Of a stretch of DNA of 64,000 nt, positions 54,969 through 64,000 are shown in pieces. The position numbers were made by a program, and so were the translations under genes. Under the pieces are notes generated by a model. That model was given only the letters and a program-made list of their open reading frames with translations. It did no database searches and had not been told where the DNA came from. The stretch spans positions 558,001 to 622,000 of the forward strand of contig JAPEIS010000004.1 in the NCBI GenBank assembly GCA_029531795.1, read 5' to 3'. Within the stretch, counting starts at the first letter, position 1, and each line of letters starts with the position of its first letter. Source of the stretch: Sclerotinia nivalis. Taxonomy: Eukaryota > Ascomycota > Leotiomycetes > Helotiales > Sclerotiniaceae.

Positions 54969-55508
54969 TCACTCAACAATCCTCTCCAACCCCCCACCCC
55001 CCACAATCTCCCTCCAATAAACCCTCACCAACCACCTCATAAAACAACACTCCGGCTCAATTTCCTGCAACCCCACCCCCTCAACCCCCTCAACCCTATA
55101 CGCCAAACTCCACTTCATCCTCCGCAACCCATACAACCCCGCACAAAACCTCAATTGCGAAAAATCATTCGTCCATTTGCCTATCACGAGTGTCATATGA
55201 AGTTCCTGTACTTTTTCAAATTTGTTTATTTGTGAAATGAGGAGTTTGAAGTCGGAGAGGTGGGCGCTGTACTCTAAGGTGGAGAGGGGACTGTAGGCAG
55301 AGGGCCGAATGGCGAGTTTGATGGCGTGGGTGTAGGGTTTGTAGGATGGGAGGATAGAGGCGAGGGTTTTCATTTTGGAGGGTGTTTGTAAGGGTGTGGG
55401 TGTTAGGTCAATGGTTAGAGTGAGGGTTCCGGACCAGAACATTATGTTGCGGTGGTATTGGATTTTGTCGACGGGGGTGGGGAGGATACGCGGAGGTGTG
55501 TTGTTCAT
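54969..55508 (-). CDS. Cluster family member 2, the only one on the minus strand
   Basis: Single exon of 179 residues, ATG at 55506-55508. The core is present but worn: TLTLTIDL (28-35), LASILPSYKPYTHAIKLAI (49-67), INKFEKVQELHM (94-105), DFSQLRFCAGLYGLR (115-129), WSLAYRVEG (133-141) and WLVRVYWREI (159-168). The third position of QMKLAAA-type motif has changed to QLRFCAG. The second half carries many Gly/Val and a Gly run before the end, unlike its relatives. Same family by motif order; function unknown. Confidence 0.75.
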   Translation of the reverse strand: MNNTPPRILPTPVDKIQYHRNIMFWSGTLTLTIDLTPTPLQTPSKMKTLASILPSYKPYTHAIKLAIRPSAYSPLSTLEYSAHLSDFKLLISQINKFEKVQELHMTLVIGKWTNDFSQLRFCAGLYGLRRMKWSLAYRVEGVEGVGLQEIEPECCFMRWLVRVYWREIVGGGGLERIVE

Positions 55509-56535
55509 GGTGGAAAAGTGTGTGGTTTGAAGGGATTTGTTTTTGATGAAGGGAAATTGGGAGGATTGATGGTTGGATTAGCTGGTATTGTTCTGATTGG
55601 AATCCGGAGTGTTGGATGTTGTGGAGAAAGTGGGGGAAGACAGACTCAAGTAGCAGAATAGAATTTTATCCAAGAAGCTATTTTTAAGAATACGGGATGG
55701 GGATGATTGCTGATACAGCCTATTCAAAACCGTATCTAATGACAACTAATACGGTCTCTAGCACCTCAAATCCACTATTAAATACCGCATATCCTCTACC
55801 GGTACCGTATGTATACACCCATTCACCAAGATTAGATCTAGCATTTTTAACGGCACGGTAGCCGTACATGATCAAAAGATAGAATATGTGTAATGAACAA
55901 AACATTACAAGTAGACATGGAAGTTACTAAGCATCCGTATTGTTTTCTCCTATAGTTAATTTTTAACCGTTCTCTGCTGAATAATTGACCGCAAACTTGG
56001 TCTCGGTACTTGTCTCCTTTGAAGACTTCACTGTATTTTGTGGAACCTCGCTAATACATTTTGCGATGCAGGAGGTCGGCAGCAGCACATTTCTAGCTGT
56101 TTTTTCACTGCCAAACAAAGCTCTATGTTACTTTGTAAGAGAACTGTTCTCTAACAAGAAATACACTTCATCTCGCGATACCTAGGTAGCTAACATAATT
56201 TTACGGAGGAGCGCGGCAATAGTACGGTCGTGGCCGTACCATAGACAGCCGTACAAAGTGCATTCAGCGCTAGTGTTACCTGCCTTGCTGTATTAGATTG
56301 TGAGCGTATAGCAAGACTCCACGTAAGAGTCTATATAAGGTGCTCACCATATCCTCATTCTCTATCTTCCTTACACACACATCTTCAATCTTTCCACTTC
56401 CAACAATCAAACTCCAAACCCATCAATTCGAGAACAATTCAAAGTACAACGAAGATTTCCACGGTCCTATCCACTTTACCTAGAATACCAAAGCACTCTC
56501 AACAACCCATTTCCTCAAAACAAGAAGCTCTTGAG
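55509..56535. other. Intergenic, GTACGG/CCGTAC-rich
   Basis: Divergent upstream region of members 2 and 3. Contains GTACGG (56222-56227), CCGTAC (56234-56239 and 56249-56254), ACGGTAGCCGT near 55856 and TACCGGTACCGTA near 55797. A TATA-like box is at 56332-56339. Confidence 0.5.
56332..56339 (+). promoter_or_regulatory. TATA-like box of cluster member 3
   Basis: TATATAAG, 197 bp before ATG 56536. It is followed by a long CT/CA-rich untranslated leader typical of highly inducible fungal promoters. Positional call only. Confidence 0.4.
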
Positions 56536-57228
56536 ATGCCTAGATACATTGATCTCCCCGTAGATTGGGTTACACACAACAAGGTCGATGTCTCAGCATT
56601 GGAGCAGTGCGTCCACAGAAGAGATGAAGCACCCGAAGGATGCACATGCGAACTCTGCAACAGCGAGGAAAACTATCTTAACGGATGGCGACGTCTCGAC
56701 AATCGTGTTCACACAGATATTTCTACCAAAGAGGCCAAAGAGTGGATTGATCCGTCGGATCCTCTTCCTGGACCAGTAAGAAACAAGGAATTTCACACCA
56801 AATCCAACAAAATTCTAAGTCTCACCATCAACTATTCTGGTGATAAACAAACAGATATGTCCATGATCCTCCGCCAGCTTCCAAACTACTCCTCGTGGAC
56901 TGGGATTCTCGAACTCATTATCCATCCTGGTCTTTCCCGTAAAGAAGCTCCAAAATCGTACGCCAACCACGTTGAGGAGATCAAGGCATTGGTGCGACAA
57001 ATTAATTCATCGCTGTCTAAGGTGGAATCAATCCGTTGTCAATTCTTCATCGACTATTTCAGCTTTTCCCACTTGAGATTAGCGGCTGGATTGATCGATC
57101 TCAGGAATGGCAATTGGACATTAGCTTATGTGGAAGCCGGTGAGAAAAATCAGATTAAGGATATTTATAGGAGGGATTCAATTTTCAAGAGAATTGAAGG
57201 TGTTTATCGGGAGGATTTCGCAGAATAG
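56536..57228 (+). CDS. Cluster family member 3, with cysteine-containing N-terminal extension
   Basis: Single exon of 230 residues. An extra ~85-residue N-terminus carries GCTCELC (35-41), a possible metal or redox site absent from the other members. The core is NKILSLTINY (91-100), ILRQLPNYSSWTGILELIIH (111-130), LVRQINSSLSKVESIR (152-167), FSFSHLRLAAGLIDLR (175-190), NWTLAYVEAGE (193-203) and FKRIEGVYREDF (217-228). The last is close to the RRLxGVYRxEF consensus. No signal peptide. Function unknown. Confidence 0.8.
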   Translation: MPRYIDLPVDWVTHNKVDVSALEQCVHRRDEAPEGCTCELCNSEENYLNGWRRLDNRVHTDISTKEAKEWIDPSDPLPGPVRNKEFHTKSNKILSLTINYSGDKQTDMSMILRQLPNYSSWTGILELIIHPGLSRKEAPKSYANHVEEIKALVRQINSSLSKVESIRCQFFIDYFSFSHLRLAAGLIDLRNGNWTLAYVEAGEKNQIKDIYRRDSIFKRIEGVYREDFAE

Positions 57229-58407
57229 ATGGGAATATTTCACTGGGCGGATTAAGTCATGGGTTTAACACGGGGAAGAATTTGGTTTGGTGGATGATCG
57301 GTTTGGGAGAAGGCTCGTGCTGGGTGGAGGGTATTCTAGGGAACTTCTCTTTCTTTAGGAGTAGGTTTTGCGGGTTATTAGGGGGTTCTAGTTTTAGCTT
57401 CCATTTAGGCGAAGCATGGAGGAGTTAAGGACTCTTTTGAGATGAGGCATGACCTTTGAGTAAATCTACTTTAATTGAATTCTAGGCTATTATAACTATG
57501 ACTACAGATCTCCCTCCAACTTTGTTAGTAATTCGTAAACGTGATGTTCAACCCATAATTACTTACCATATTTCAATTTTTTATACTCATTCCCTTTCTT
57601 CCATGGTTCTCTATTGTTCCGCATAAGTTTTTTCAGCTCCTATGAACAACTCCACTACTCTTCTCAAAGAACAAAGCTTTATTAATAATTAAATGAATAT
57701 GATAATTCCATATGTCAATAATGTTTGTGAAAATTAAATCTTTTGTTTAGTGCTTAGAACCATCTAGACTTTTGAAATTAACTAGACATTTCAAATCCTT
57801 GGGCATACGAAAAAAGGAAATGTATATTTGTTCTTTTTGCCTGCCTTTGACCCTTCGAAGCTCTCTTTGTTTTCAACTTAAGGCCTTTGTGAACAAATGT
57901 ACTTTAGCAATTGTTCCCACAACTCCTTTGTTTGAAAAGAAGACAAAAAAATCGTAATTTTGTGGTTTGGCTTTAGTTGGCTGTTAAAGACTGGAAGGAT
58001 TTTCGAATAAAATGGAAGGGTTTCGATCATATGCATGGATCTAGCAATTTCTCTTCATTAGGAAACAGTCCCACTTGTAAGAGTTCATTGTGAATTCGTT
58101 TTACAGTTTTCGATTCCGCCCTAGTGACAGGTAAGTTAGCTTTCAATTATGTTGCGTTCACATGGAAAGGAATGGGAAGCATTATGAATACTCACTTTTC
58201 ATATTTAAATCGAGTTCGTCGTATATTTAAGTTCAATGATATTGTATTTGTCAATTTGATTGTGCATAGCAGTCTAGCCCGTGTTGAAAAGAACTCCTCC
58301 TATCCATCTGTGTTGAACAGAATTTTTCCTAAGCGTTCAGAGTGCCCGCACTCTGAATCCTGTCAATTTGTCAGCAAAACACCTCACCTCAATCACTCAC
58401 CTTGGCC
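57229..58407. other. Intergenic
   Basis: No gene recognised. The tandem paralogue pattern is interrupted here. Confidence 0.45.
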
Positions 58408-59097
58408 TCAGATTGAATCTTCATCCGATTCGAGTGGGTTTCTTTCGTGTTGGATTCGTGATTCCTCCTCTGCTGGATCCCAAAATCCTCCAAGTGGAAG
58501 GTGGGGAATGGTGAGAGCGCAGCCTTGTCCTTCGAGAGAAGCGAGAGTTCCGTCCCTGTCCGCCTCTTTTTGGACTTTTTCACGAGCGTGGGTACGGTCG
58601 CGGATGAAGCCAATGGGAATGTGGGCTTGCTGTCTGCGCCATTCTGGAGATCCTTCCGAGAATGGAACGGGCTTTCTTCGTATTTGGAACTCCTGGGGGA
58701 CAAACTGTGCCGGCGCCGTGCGTGGTCGTTGTTGATCGGGCTCCTCCGGTTGGGAGCCTTCTCCCAATTCTGGCTGTTCGTCGACCCATTGCAGGTACAC
58801 GTCCGACTCGAATGTTGCATTTCGTTTGCAGTTGGGACATTCTTCGATCGAAGTGAGTGTCGGAGGCTCGAATTTTCCCAAGCTGAAAACCCGCCTCAAT
58901 CCCAGCTTCAACCTCTCAGGTTGAGGTTGGTGAAGAGTGCGTGTTCTGGATGCTGTCGACTCCCCGGCCATTCCCAAGCTCAAGATGCGCTTCCAAGTTC
59001 TCTTGAGTGCTTGGGGAGGCTCCTCTTTTGCGCGTCCCGCTGCAGTTAGTGATTCCAGGACATGCCCGCAGGAAAACTTTGTGTAAGTTGAAGGCAT
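58408..59097 (-). CDS. Hypothetical protein with CGH...CPNC half-motifs
   Basis: Single exon of 229 residues, ATG at 59095-59097. The N-terminus reads TKFSCGHVLESL (C10, H12) and a second pair CPNC lies at 87-90, reminiscent of the two halves of a RING-like or zinc-binding protein but widely spaced. The remainder is polar, Glu/Pro/Arg-rich and probably disordered (SQPEEPDQQRPRTAPAQF). It does not share the LPxY/QMKLAAA motifs of its neighbours. The frame is visibly GC-richer than the flanks. The antisense frame 58124-58735 is regarded as its shadow. Function unknown. Confidence 0.55.
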   Translation of the reverse strand: MPSTYTKFSCGHVLESLTAAGRAKEEPPQALKRTWKRILSLGMAGESTASRTRTLHQPQPERLKLGLRRVFSLGKFEPPTLTSIEECPNCKRNATFESDVYLQWVDEQPELGEGSQPEEPDQQRPRTAPAQFVPQEFQIRRKPVPFSEGSPEWRRQQAHIPIGFIRDRTHAREKVQKEADRDGTLASLEGQGCALTIPHLPLGGFWDPAEEESRIQHERNPLESDEDSI

Positions 59098-60228
59098 TTT
59101 CGAAATGTTGATAGTGCGTTTGCTGATTGTTGGTGATGATCTTCAAGAGTATCGCTAAATCCAGGGGTATATACACTCATTTGCAGACACTTGTCCAGAT
59201 GCTGTTCATATGCTGTTCAGACACTATTGAGACACTGTACATAATGAAAAGAGCAAGATGGACTAAGCACAACTACTTGTTCTTGGAACAATGGTGGGGA
59301 ACAACTCTACTCACTTTGAGGCGACAATTCTCGAAGATTAGCATGATGTATTTTTCAAACTTCGTTGATTTGCCAGCGAAGTATGGTTGTTTCTTAATTT
59401 TAAAGTGGTATGGATCAAGGCATATAATTTTGAGACTTGACAATATCAGCATTAACTGCCTGATATCACAGGTTTATTTAATTTTAGGATGAGAAACATT
59501 CTCAGACGTTATTAAATAGGATAGCTTCCATGCCCCACGTCTTAAGTCTCTATTCATTTGAGAGAAGCATCATGACTATACGAGTTTACCGATTCCATCA
59601 TGTGGACTTAGGATCTTTGGAGCCATTAATTTGTGGGTTCGGGAATCTCACCGTCGCAAGGTGATAAGCATTTCTAAAGCTCAAGTCATTAATTGTGCAG
59701 GGTACTTAATCTACTCTATGTAAGTAATTCTTCGGCAACTAACTAGTGAAATTTCTAGAATTTTGCTCTTTCATAATCACGTTCTCGGTCAAGTGGCTTC
59801 AAAGAGTCTTTTAATAAGACAATAATAGCAGGTTTGTAGCCTAATTCAAATAAGTGGTTGCTACGGCAGCAATGTAGTTCTGTAATGGAAGATGCTAGAT
59901 GCAATTCTTGAATGACCTTAATGATCTAATCTCTACTCATATTATTCTTTACTGTACCCGATATCCTACTTCGTCCTATTTCATACATTCTAGCCATTAC
60001 ACCCTCCTACCTCAACATACAACCTCAATCTAAATTTCATCATTCATCTTCATTTTCAAATCTTCAGCATCTGTCACAGATTCAAATTTAATTAACGTCC
60101 CAACCAAGATCAATCGACCAAGAAGATTCATAGAAGCCGCGTTTATCTCCGGAGAAGACTACCGGCAAGTCAAATCCCTTCACAGTCATCTCATCTTAAT
60201 CTCGCAGTATTAATAAGACTTAGCAAGC
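59098..60228. other. Intergenic
   Basis: No gene recognised. The last 250 bp form the CA/CT-rich leader of member 4. Confidence 0.45.
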
Positions 60229-60768
60229 ATGGATAAGAAGAACGCTCCAGTCACAAATTTCAACCTTTCTCCAGTTTTCCCCAAGCCCCCCTCAAGCATA
60301 GAAGTACACGAATCGCTCTTTTGGTTAGAGAAGACACGATGTCTGCAAATAATCATTGCATACAACAAATATAAAACTCAAGAAGAGGCTGCTGTTTACA
60401 TGGCTATCTTGCTTGATCGCATATCTGAATATGGACCATGGGCCGATAAGCTCGATTTTCTCATTCACCCACGAATTGTTCGCTGCTGGGAAAGTCCTAA
60501 CATCTATGGTCAGCACATTCGCCAGACTATGGCTTTGGTCAATCGAATCAACCGATCCTTTACGGTCCTTACACATGTCAATGTTCGGCTTGAAATTGAC
60601 TATGCTAACTTTCAGCAAATGAAATTGGCAGCTTGCTTCATCGCATTGAAGGTGTACTGGAAGTTGAGCTATTACGTTGATGGCATATCGTATCTCAACG
60701 AGATCGACGCACACAGTCACCTCATGAGACGTCTTTGTGGTGTTTATGATAGAGACTGCAAGGTATAG
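60229..60768 (+). CDS. Cluster family member 4
   Basis: Single exon of 179 residues. Core: RCLQIIIAYNKY (37-48), LLDRISEYGPWADKLDFLIH (61-80; here ISEY replaces LPxY), LVNRINRSFTVLTHVNV (103-119), IDYANFQQMKLAACFIALK (123-141), YWKLSYYVDG (143-152) and MRRLCGVYDRD (166-176). The 30-residue N-terminus is short and Pro-rich. No signal peptide, membrane segment or intron. Function unknown. Confidence 0.8.
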   Translation: MDKKNAPVTNFNLSPVFPKPPSSIEVHESLFWLEKTRCLQIIIAYNKYKTQEEAAVYMAILLDRISEYGPWADKLDFLIHPRIVRCWESPNIYGQHIRQTMALVNRINRSFTVLTHVNVRLEIDYANFQQMKLAACFIALKVYWKLSYYVDGISYLNEIDAHSHLMRRLCGVYDRDCKV

Positions 60769-61636
60769 ATGGCCATAGTGTATGGTGATACTGTTGAAGG
60801 GGGCTGACGTTTGAGAGGTGTTGGGATTGGTCAGAATTGGGATCGGATGCAAAAGGTCATTGATTTTGGGTTATATTTTTGGGATTCGCTTTTGGTTTCC
60901 TCGCATCAGCAAAATGGCTGGGCGATATTTTAATTCTTTACCAATTTAGCGCAGAATTTCATTACTTCCTTTGTCAAAAAGGAGAAGTTCCCATGTCAAT
61001 TTTCTTTGTTCGCAGACTTATTGTGTAGCATGGATCGACTGAAATTACGTGAGAACTTCTGCCACCTCTTCTATCATACCATTTTAAAGGTGTATATTAT
61101 TGAGAATCTATGACTTTTAATTGATGAATCACCTGCTATGAATTCCAAAAGCCTTTTGCGCAAAGCTTTGCGCATCTAGCACATCCAGCTCTTCAAGCTA
61201 AGTATTCGTTTTGGATGCTCTCGTAGGCTCACAAAGAGTGCGTGAAGGGTCTTTCTTGTCAGCGGAGATTTACATAACCAAAGCCGATGGCACCGCGCTC
61301 CACGTTGTTTAGCTATTTTCTAGTATAGGAGCGGTGATATTACTACTGGTGATTCTATCTATTCTGCCACTAACAAAGATTTGAACGTTGACAAAATCAG
61401 TCCACGCAAACAAAAGAGGCAGTAAGAACAAGAAAGAGACAACGTTGATAACAAGTCTAAACAATTTATTACCTCCGCGCACACCACGAACAAAGAACAA
61501 GAATAACCATACAGGAACATTATTTGAACAATTACCTTGTTCAGATGATCTAGCGATAGAAATGCCGTTATGATCATTGCGACTGCTTCAGATTATCCAC
61601 CAGTACTAATTTGCAATTCAACGAGCAATACCAATA
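60769..61636. other. Intergenic between members 4 and 5
   Basis: Nothing recognised beyond a short duplicated CAAAGCTTTGCGCA-like palindrome (GCGCAAAGCTTTGCGC, 61157-61172). Confidence 0.45.
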
Positions 61637-62392
61637 ATGACTTCCACTAGCATTTTGAATTCGAACCTTCCAAGTGGGTATTACGAGAATTGGTCAATGT
61701 TTACAAGAAATTGGTCTTTCAAAACTGCGGGCTCTAGTAAAGAAGAAATCGAGCCTATCGCTATTGACCCCCTTTCAACAACGCCAGAGGCTCGGCAAGG
61801 TGTTATTGACCAGATACAAAGCACCAAATCTCCCAATGTCCACCAATCACTTGCAGAATCACTTGCAGCGCAAGTGCCTGCTATGGAGGAGAAGAAGCAG
61901 AGCCAAAAAGACCCAGCAACGCTGCCCCGCCACCCGGCAATCAAGTACGTCAATCACAACTTGACCATCGGACTGGATTTCGCACCTAATATCGGCGAGG
62001 AACCCACAGACATTACCACTCTCGTGGCAATACTCCCAGAGTATGCCGCTATCACAACCTTCATCCACTTATCAATCCGTGAGGTGCCTCTAGTCAGGGA
62101 CACTTTCGAGGACTACTGCAAACGCATGGAAAACATCAACAGCGTAGTCTTTCTGTTGGACAGATTTGACAAGATTGAGTACTTTCAAACCAAAATGGTT
62201 AGTGGGAGGAGCATGATCCCACTCAAATCAAGTAGTGTTAGAGATGGTGATGATGGAGAACCAACCAAATATACTGAAAGGAGAAGTGCAATTGGAGTGA
62301 GGCTTCGACGACTTTGGCTATGCCAATTCTGCAGAGCCTTAGACAAGAAAGAACGAGATCGCACAAATGAGTTTTGGAGTGCCCTTGAATGA
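61637..62392 (+). CDS. Cluster family member 5, with replaced C-terminal half
   Basis: Single exon of 251 residues. A ~100-residue N-terminal extension contains an ESLAA/SLAEQ-rich helical stretch (KSPNVHQSLAESLAAQVPAM). The first half of the core is normal: NHNLTIGLDF (107-116), LVAILPEYAAITTFIHLSI (129-147) and LLDRFDKIEYFQTKM (173-187). From residue 188 the expected NF-x-QMKLAAA helix is missing. Instead comes SGRSMIPLKSSSVRDGDDG, a polar linker and a basic Cys-containing tail (RLRRLWLCQFCRALDKK). No simple single frameshift restores the motif. It is either a neofunctionalised copy or a rearranged, dying one. Confidence 0.7.
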   Translation: MTSTSILNSNLPSGYYENWSMFTRNWSFKTAGSSKEEIEPIAIDPLSTTPEARQGVIDQIQSTKSPNVHQSLAESLAAQVPAMEEKKQSQKDPATLPRHPAIKYVNHNLTIGLDFAPNIGEEPTDITTLVAILPEYAAITTFIHLSIREVPLVRDTFEDYCKRMENINSVVFLLDRFDKIEYFQTKMVSGRSMIPLKSSSVRDGDDGEPTKYTERRSAIGVRLRRLWLCQFCRALDKKERDRTNEFWSALE

Positions 62393-63136
62393 AGCTTCTC
62401 GCGTTGCTGCGCACATCGGAGGTTTGATTCCTTCTCTAATAGAATTCTTTTTACTATAACTATATTGTAATGTTAACCACCAATATTATCGTGATACGTC
62501 GTACTACAATTGTGTGAATTCTATGAAATGACTCTATATCTTCTAAAAAGGGAGACACCCAAGTCCTGAATTCAATTAGAATATTCGAATTTTGGACACT
62601 GGATCGTTTTCAAAAAATTAAAGCTCACGTACGATATGCTAATTCAGAACTATTGGACACCCTGCCTGTTCTGCTCTTCTTGTCCTCTTTCCTAACTCTA
62701 AGCATCATGAACTACAGTACTAATCATCCCTAATTCTTTAGCTCTGCCAAATGCTCGTATTCTCGCTGCCGTACTGCAACTCATTTCTGATATAGTGATA
62801 TCATTATTGAACCATACTGTAACATCAACTTCCATGAGTAATAGTGCAGAACGCTGCCGTACAGCATAAATTTCAGTCATAATGGTACACTCACAAATAG
62901 CACTAGGCACTAGTGGCTGTTGGCCGTGTTGGGGAATCGCTATTTAGTGACCCTTCTTCTGTGCTGGGGAAAGGACTTTTTCTTCCTTACAACATCTACC
63001 TCCAATTAACACAAACTCAACTTCATCAAACAACAAAACAATTATTCATCCCAAAATATTTACTCGGCCGGTCTTCTACTTCTGCAACCCTTAACTTAAT
63101 CAATACGACCAAACAATACACTTTCCGCATTTCAAA
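62393..63136. other. Intergenic between members 5 and 6
   Basis: No gene. Two further GCTGCCGTAC occurrences (near 62767 and 62850) echo those upstream of member 3. Confidence 0.45.
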
Positions 63137-63769
63137 ATGGCAAGCAAGAACGCCCGCACTAACTCCACTCAATTGCAAGTCATGCTCCATTCCGCCGCTG
63201 CCTTCTTCAATAATAACAAAACCGTCAATCCCCCGACCGCCACTGCAGGTAGGCCTAGGCGCAAGCCAAAGCCTGTCGTCGATCTCGAGACTCTGACCCA
63301 ACATCCTTCAATTGAAATCATCAGCAACAAAGAGATTTCGATTTATGTTGAGATGTGCGCCCATGTGGATGAAGAGTCCACTGACATCCCGGCCCTTCTT
63401 GCCGCATTGCCTGAATACAAGTCAATTAAAAAGTTGTCTCTCAAAATCCATGCGCCATGGCCTCATACTGAGTCGAAGGAATGGCACAATTACCACGTCA
63501 GTTCCGTCAAAAAGCTTTTTGCCATTATCGACAAGTTTAACTTGTACAAGCTAAAAGTTACAATGTCTATTGACAAATGCAACTTTCCCCAAATGAAGTT
63601 GGGAGCTGCTGTTCACTCATTGAGATTCAAGAAGTGGGCTTTGTACTACCAGGTCTATGATGAAGTCAAGGGAATTGAGGAGGATCCGATCAAGATATTC
63701 CGTGGTAGCGAATATGACCGTAGACTTCGGGGTGTTTACAGGCAGGAGTTTTTGAGCTATCTCAAGTAG
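63137..63769 (+). CDS. Cluster family member 6, closest to the family consensus
   Basis: Single exon of 210 residues. The N-terminus has a short Asn-rich run and a basic patch (AGRPRRKPKP, 37-46). Core: NKEISIYVEM (64-73), LLAALPEYKSIKKLSLKIH (87-105), WHNYHVSSVKKLFAIIDKFN (116-135), CNFPQMKLGAAVHSLRFKKW (148-167) and FRGSEYDRRLRGVYRQEFL (188-206). This is the fullest version of the C-terminal GS-x-x-x-RRLRGVYRxEFL signature. No signal peptide or membrane helix. Family unnamed as far as I know; function unknown. Confidence 0.85.
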   Translation: MASKNARTNSTQLQVMLHSAAAFFNNNKTVNPPTATAGRPRRKPKPVVDLETLTQHPSIEIISNKEISIYVEMCAHVDEESTDIPALLAALPEYKSIKKLSLKIHAPWPHTESKEWHNYHVSSVKKLFAIIDKFNLYKLKVTMSIDKCNFPQMKLGAAVHSLRFKKWALYYQVYDEVKGIEEDPIKIFRGSEYDRRLRGVYRQEFLSYLK

Positions 63770-64000
63770 ACACAGCTGAATGTTCTTGGGGGCTGGGATG
63801 CAGGACAATTTTTGAGAGGAGATTTAGCAGGGGTGGTCGTTCAGGGTTGTCAAGGCATGGCTTCCTAGAAGTTCGCGATGTGCTTTTTGCGAATACTTTT
63901 GTTTTTTTCCTTTGCTTTGCATGTCGGATGACGGGGGATGAATTGGGATATGAGAAAGTACTGGTCATCGGTAAAGAACTTCACGTAGTAATTCAACAGA
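63770..64000. other. Downstream flank of member 6
   Basis: 231 bp of 3' flank to the window end. Nothing recognised. Whether the cluster continues cannot be seen. Confidence 0.5.

Noticed and set aside
58124..58735. 203-codon plus-strand frame
   Set aside because: Antisense to the better-supported minus gene at 58408-59097. Composition is Ser/Trp/Arg-rich without motifs, and the frame begins in AT-rich non-coding sequence.
53673..63769. Cluster proteins as secreted effectors
   Set aside because: None of the six starts with a hydrophobic signal sequence and cysteine content is low.
1..64000. CRISPR arrays, bacterial operons, rRNA, telomeric repeats
   Set aside because: None seen. No regularly spaced repeats, Shine-Dalgarno-linked operons, rRNA segments or TTAGGG arrays; spliceosomal introns and an intron-bearing tRNA-Leu mark nuclear fungal DNA.

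Overview
The window looks like nuclear DNA of a filamentous ascomycete. Genes are split by short (about 45-150 nt) spliceosomal introns with GTAAGT-like donors, CTAAC/CTGAC branch sites and YAG acceptors. Intergenic regions are long and there are no operons. The protein families are typical fungal ones: OCH1-type GT32, fungal acyltransferase 3, DHA2 MFS, ABCC pump, Xi-class GST, and copia and gypsy LTR elements with transition-only decay of the RIP type. Family content suggests Leotiomycetes (Sclerotiniaceae-like); that placement is inference.

Layout. 0-12 kb: a partial MFS transporter (-), a small secreted DNase1-annotated family protein beside a broken tandem relative (-), a six-exon membrane-anchored SGNH/GDSL-like protein (-), and a divergent two-exon type II membrane protein (+). 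12-19 kb: two low-homology genes (a zinc-ribbon-like protein and a proline/serine-rich disordered protein), then a tiny cysteine-rich protein with a 102-bp tandem duplication in its leader. 19-25.5 kb: three surface or glycan genes (O-fucosyltransferase-like, acyltransferase 3, OCH1-like GT32). 28.2-30.2 kb: a three-exon DHA2 efflux MFS.

30.9-43.8 kb is one 12.9-kb nest of retrotransposons that can be taken apart exactly. A Ty1/copia element with 118-bp LTRs and a 5-bp ATATT target duplication contains a complete 7.4-kb Ty3/gypsy chromovirus-like element on the opposite strand (255-bp LTRs, GCTGT duplication, inserted in the copia reverse transcriptase). It also contains two solo LTRs of a third family in opposite orientations (GAAAC and CTACA duplications). 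All differences between paired LTRs are transitions. The gypsy element carries an extra ORF between pol and its 3' LTR that is much less damaged than gag-pol.

44.6-51.5 kb: a full ABCC (MRP-type) transporter (-) is divergently paired with a Xi-class glutathione transferase / glutathionyl-hydroquinone reductase (+), a likely conjugate-and-export module. 52.3 kb: an intron-containing tRNA-Leu(AAG).

53.6-63.8 kb: six single-exon genes of one divergent family that I cannot assign to a named domain. They share an LPxY segment, a (N/D)F-x-Q-(M/L)-(K/R)-(L/F)-AA core and a C-terminal RRL-x-GVY-R-(E/D)-F. They are interrupted only by one unrelated hypothetical gene. This clustered, strongly diversified family is the best candidate for something undescribed here.
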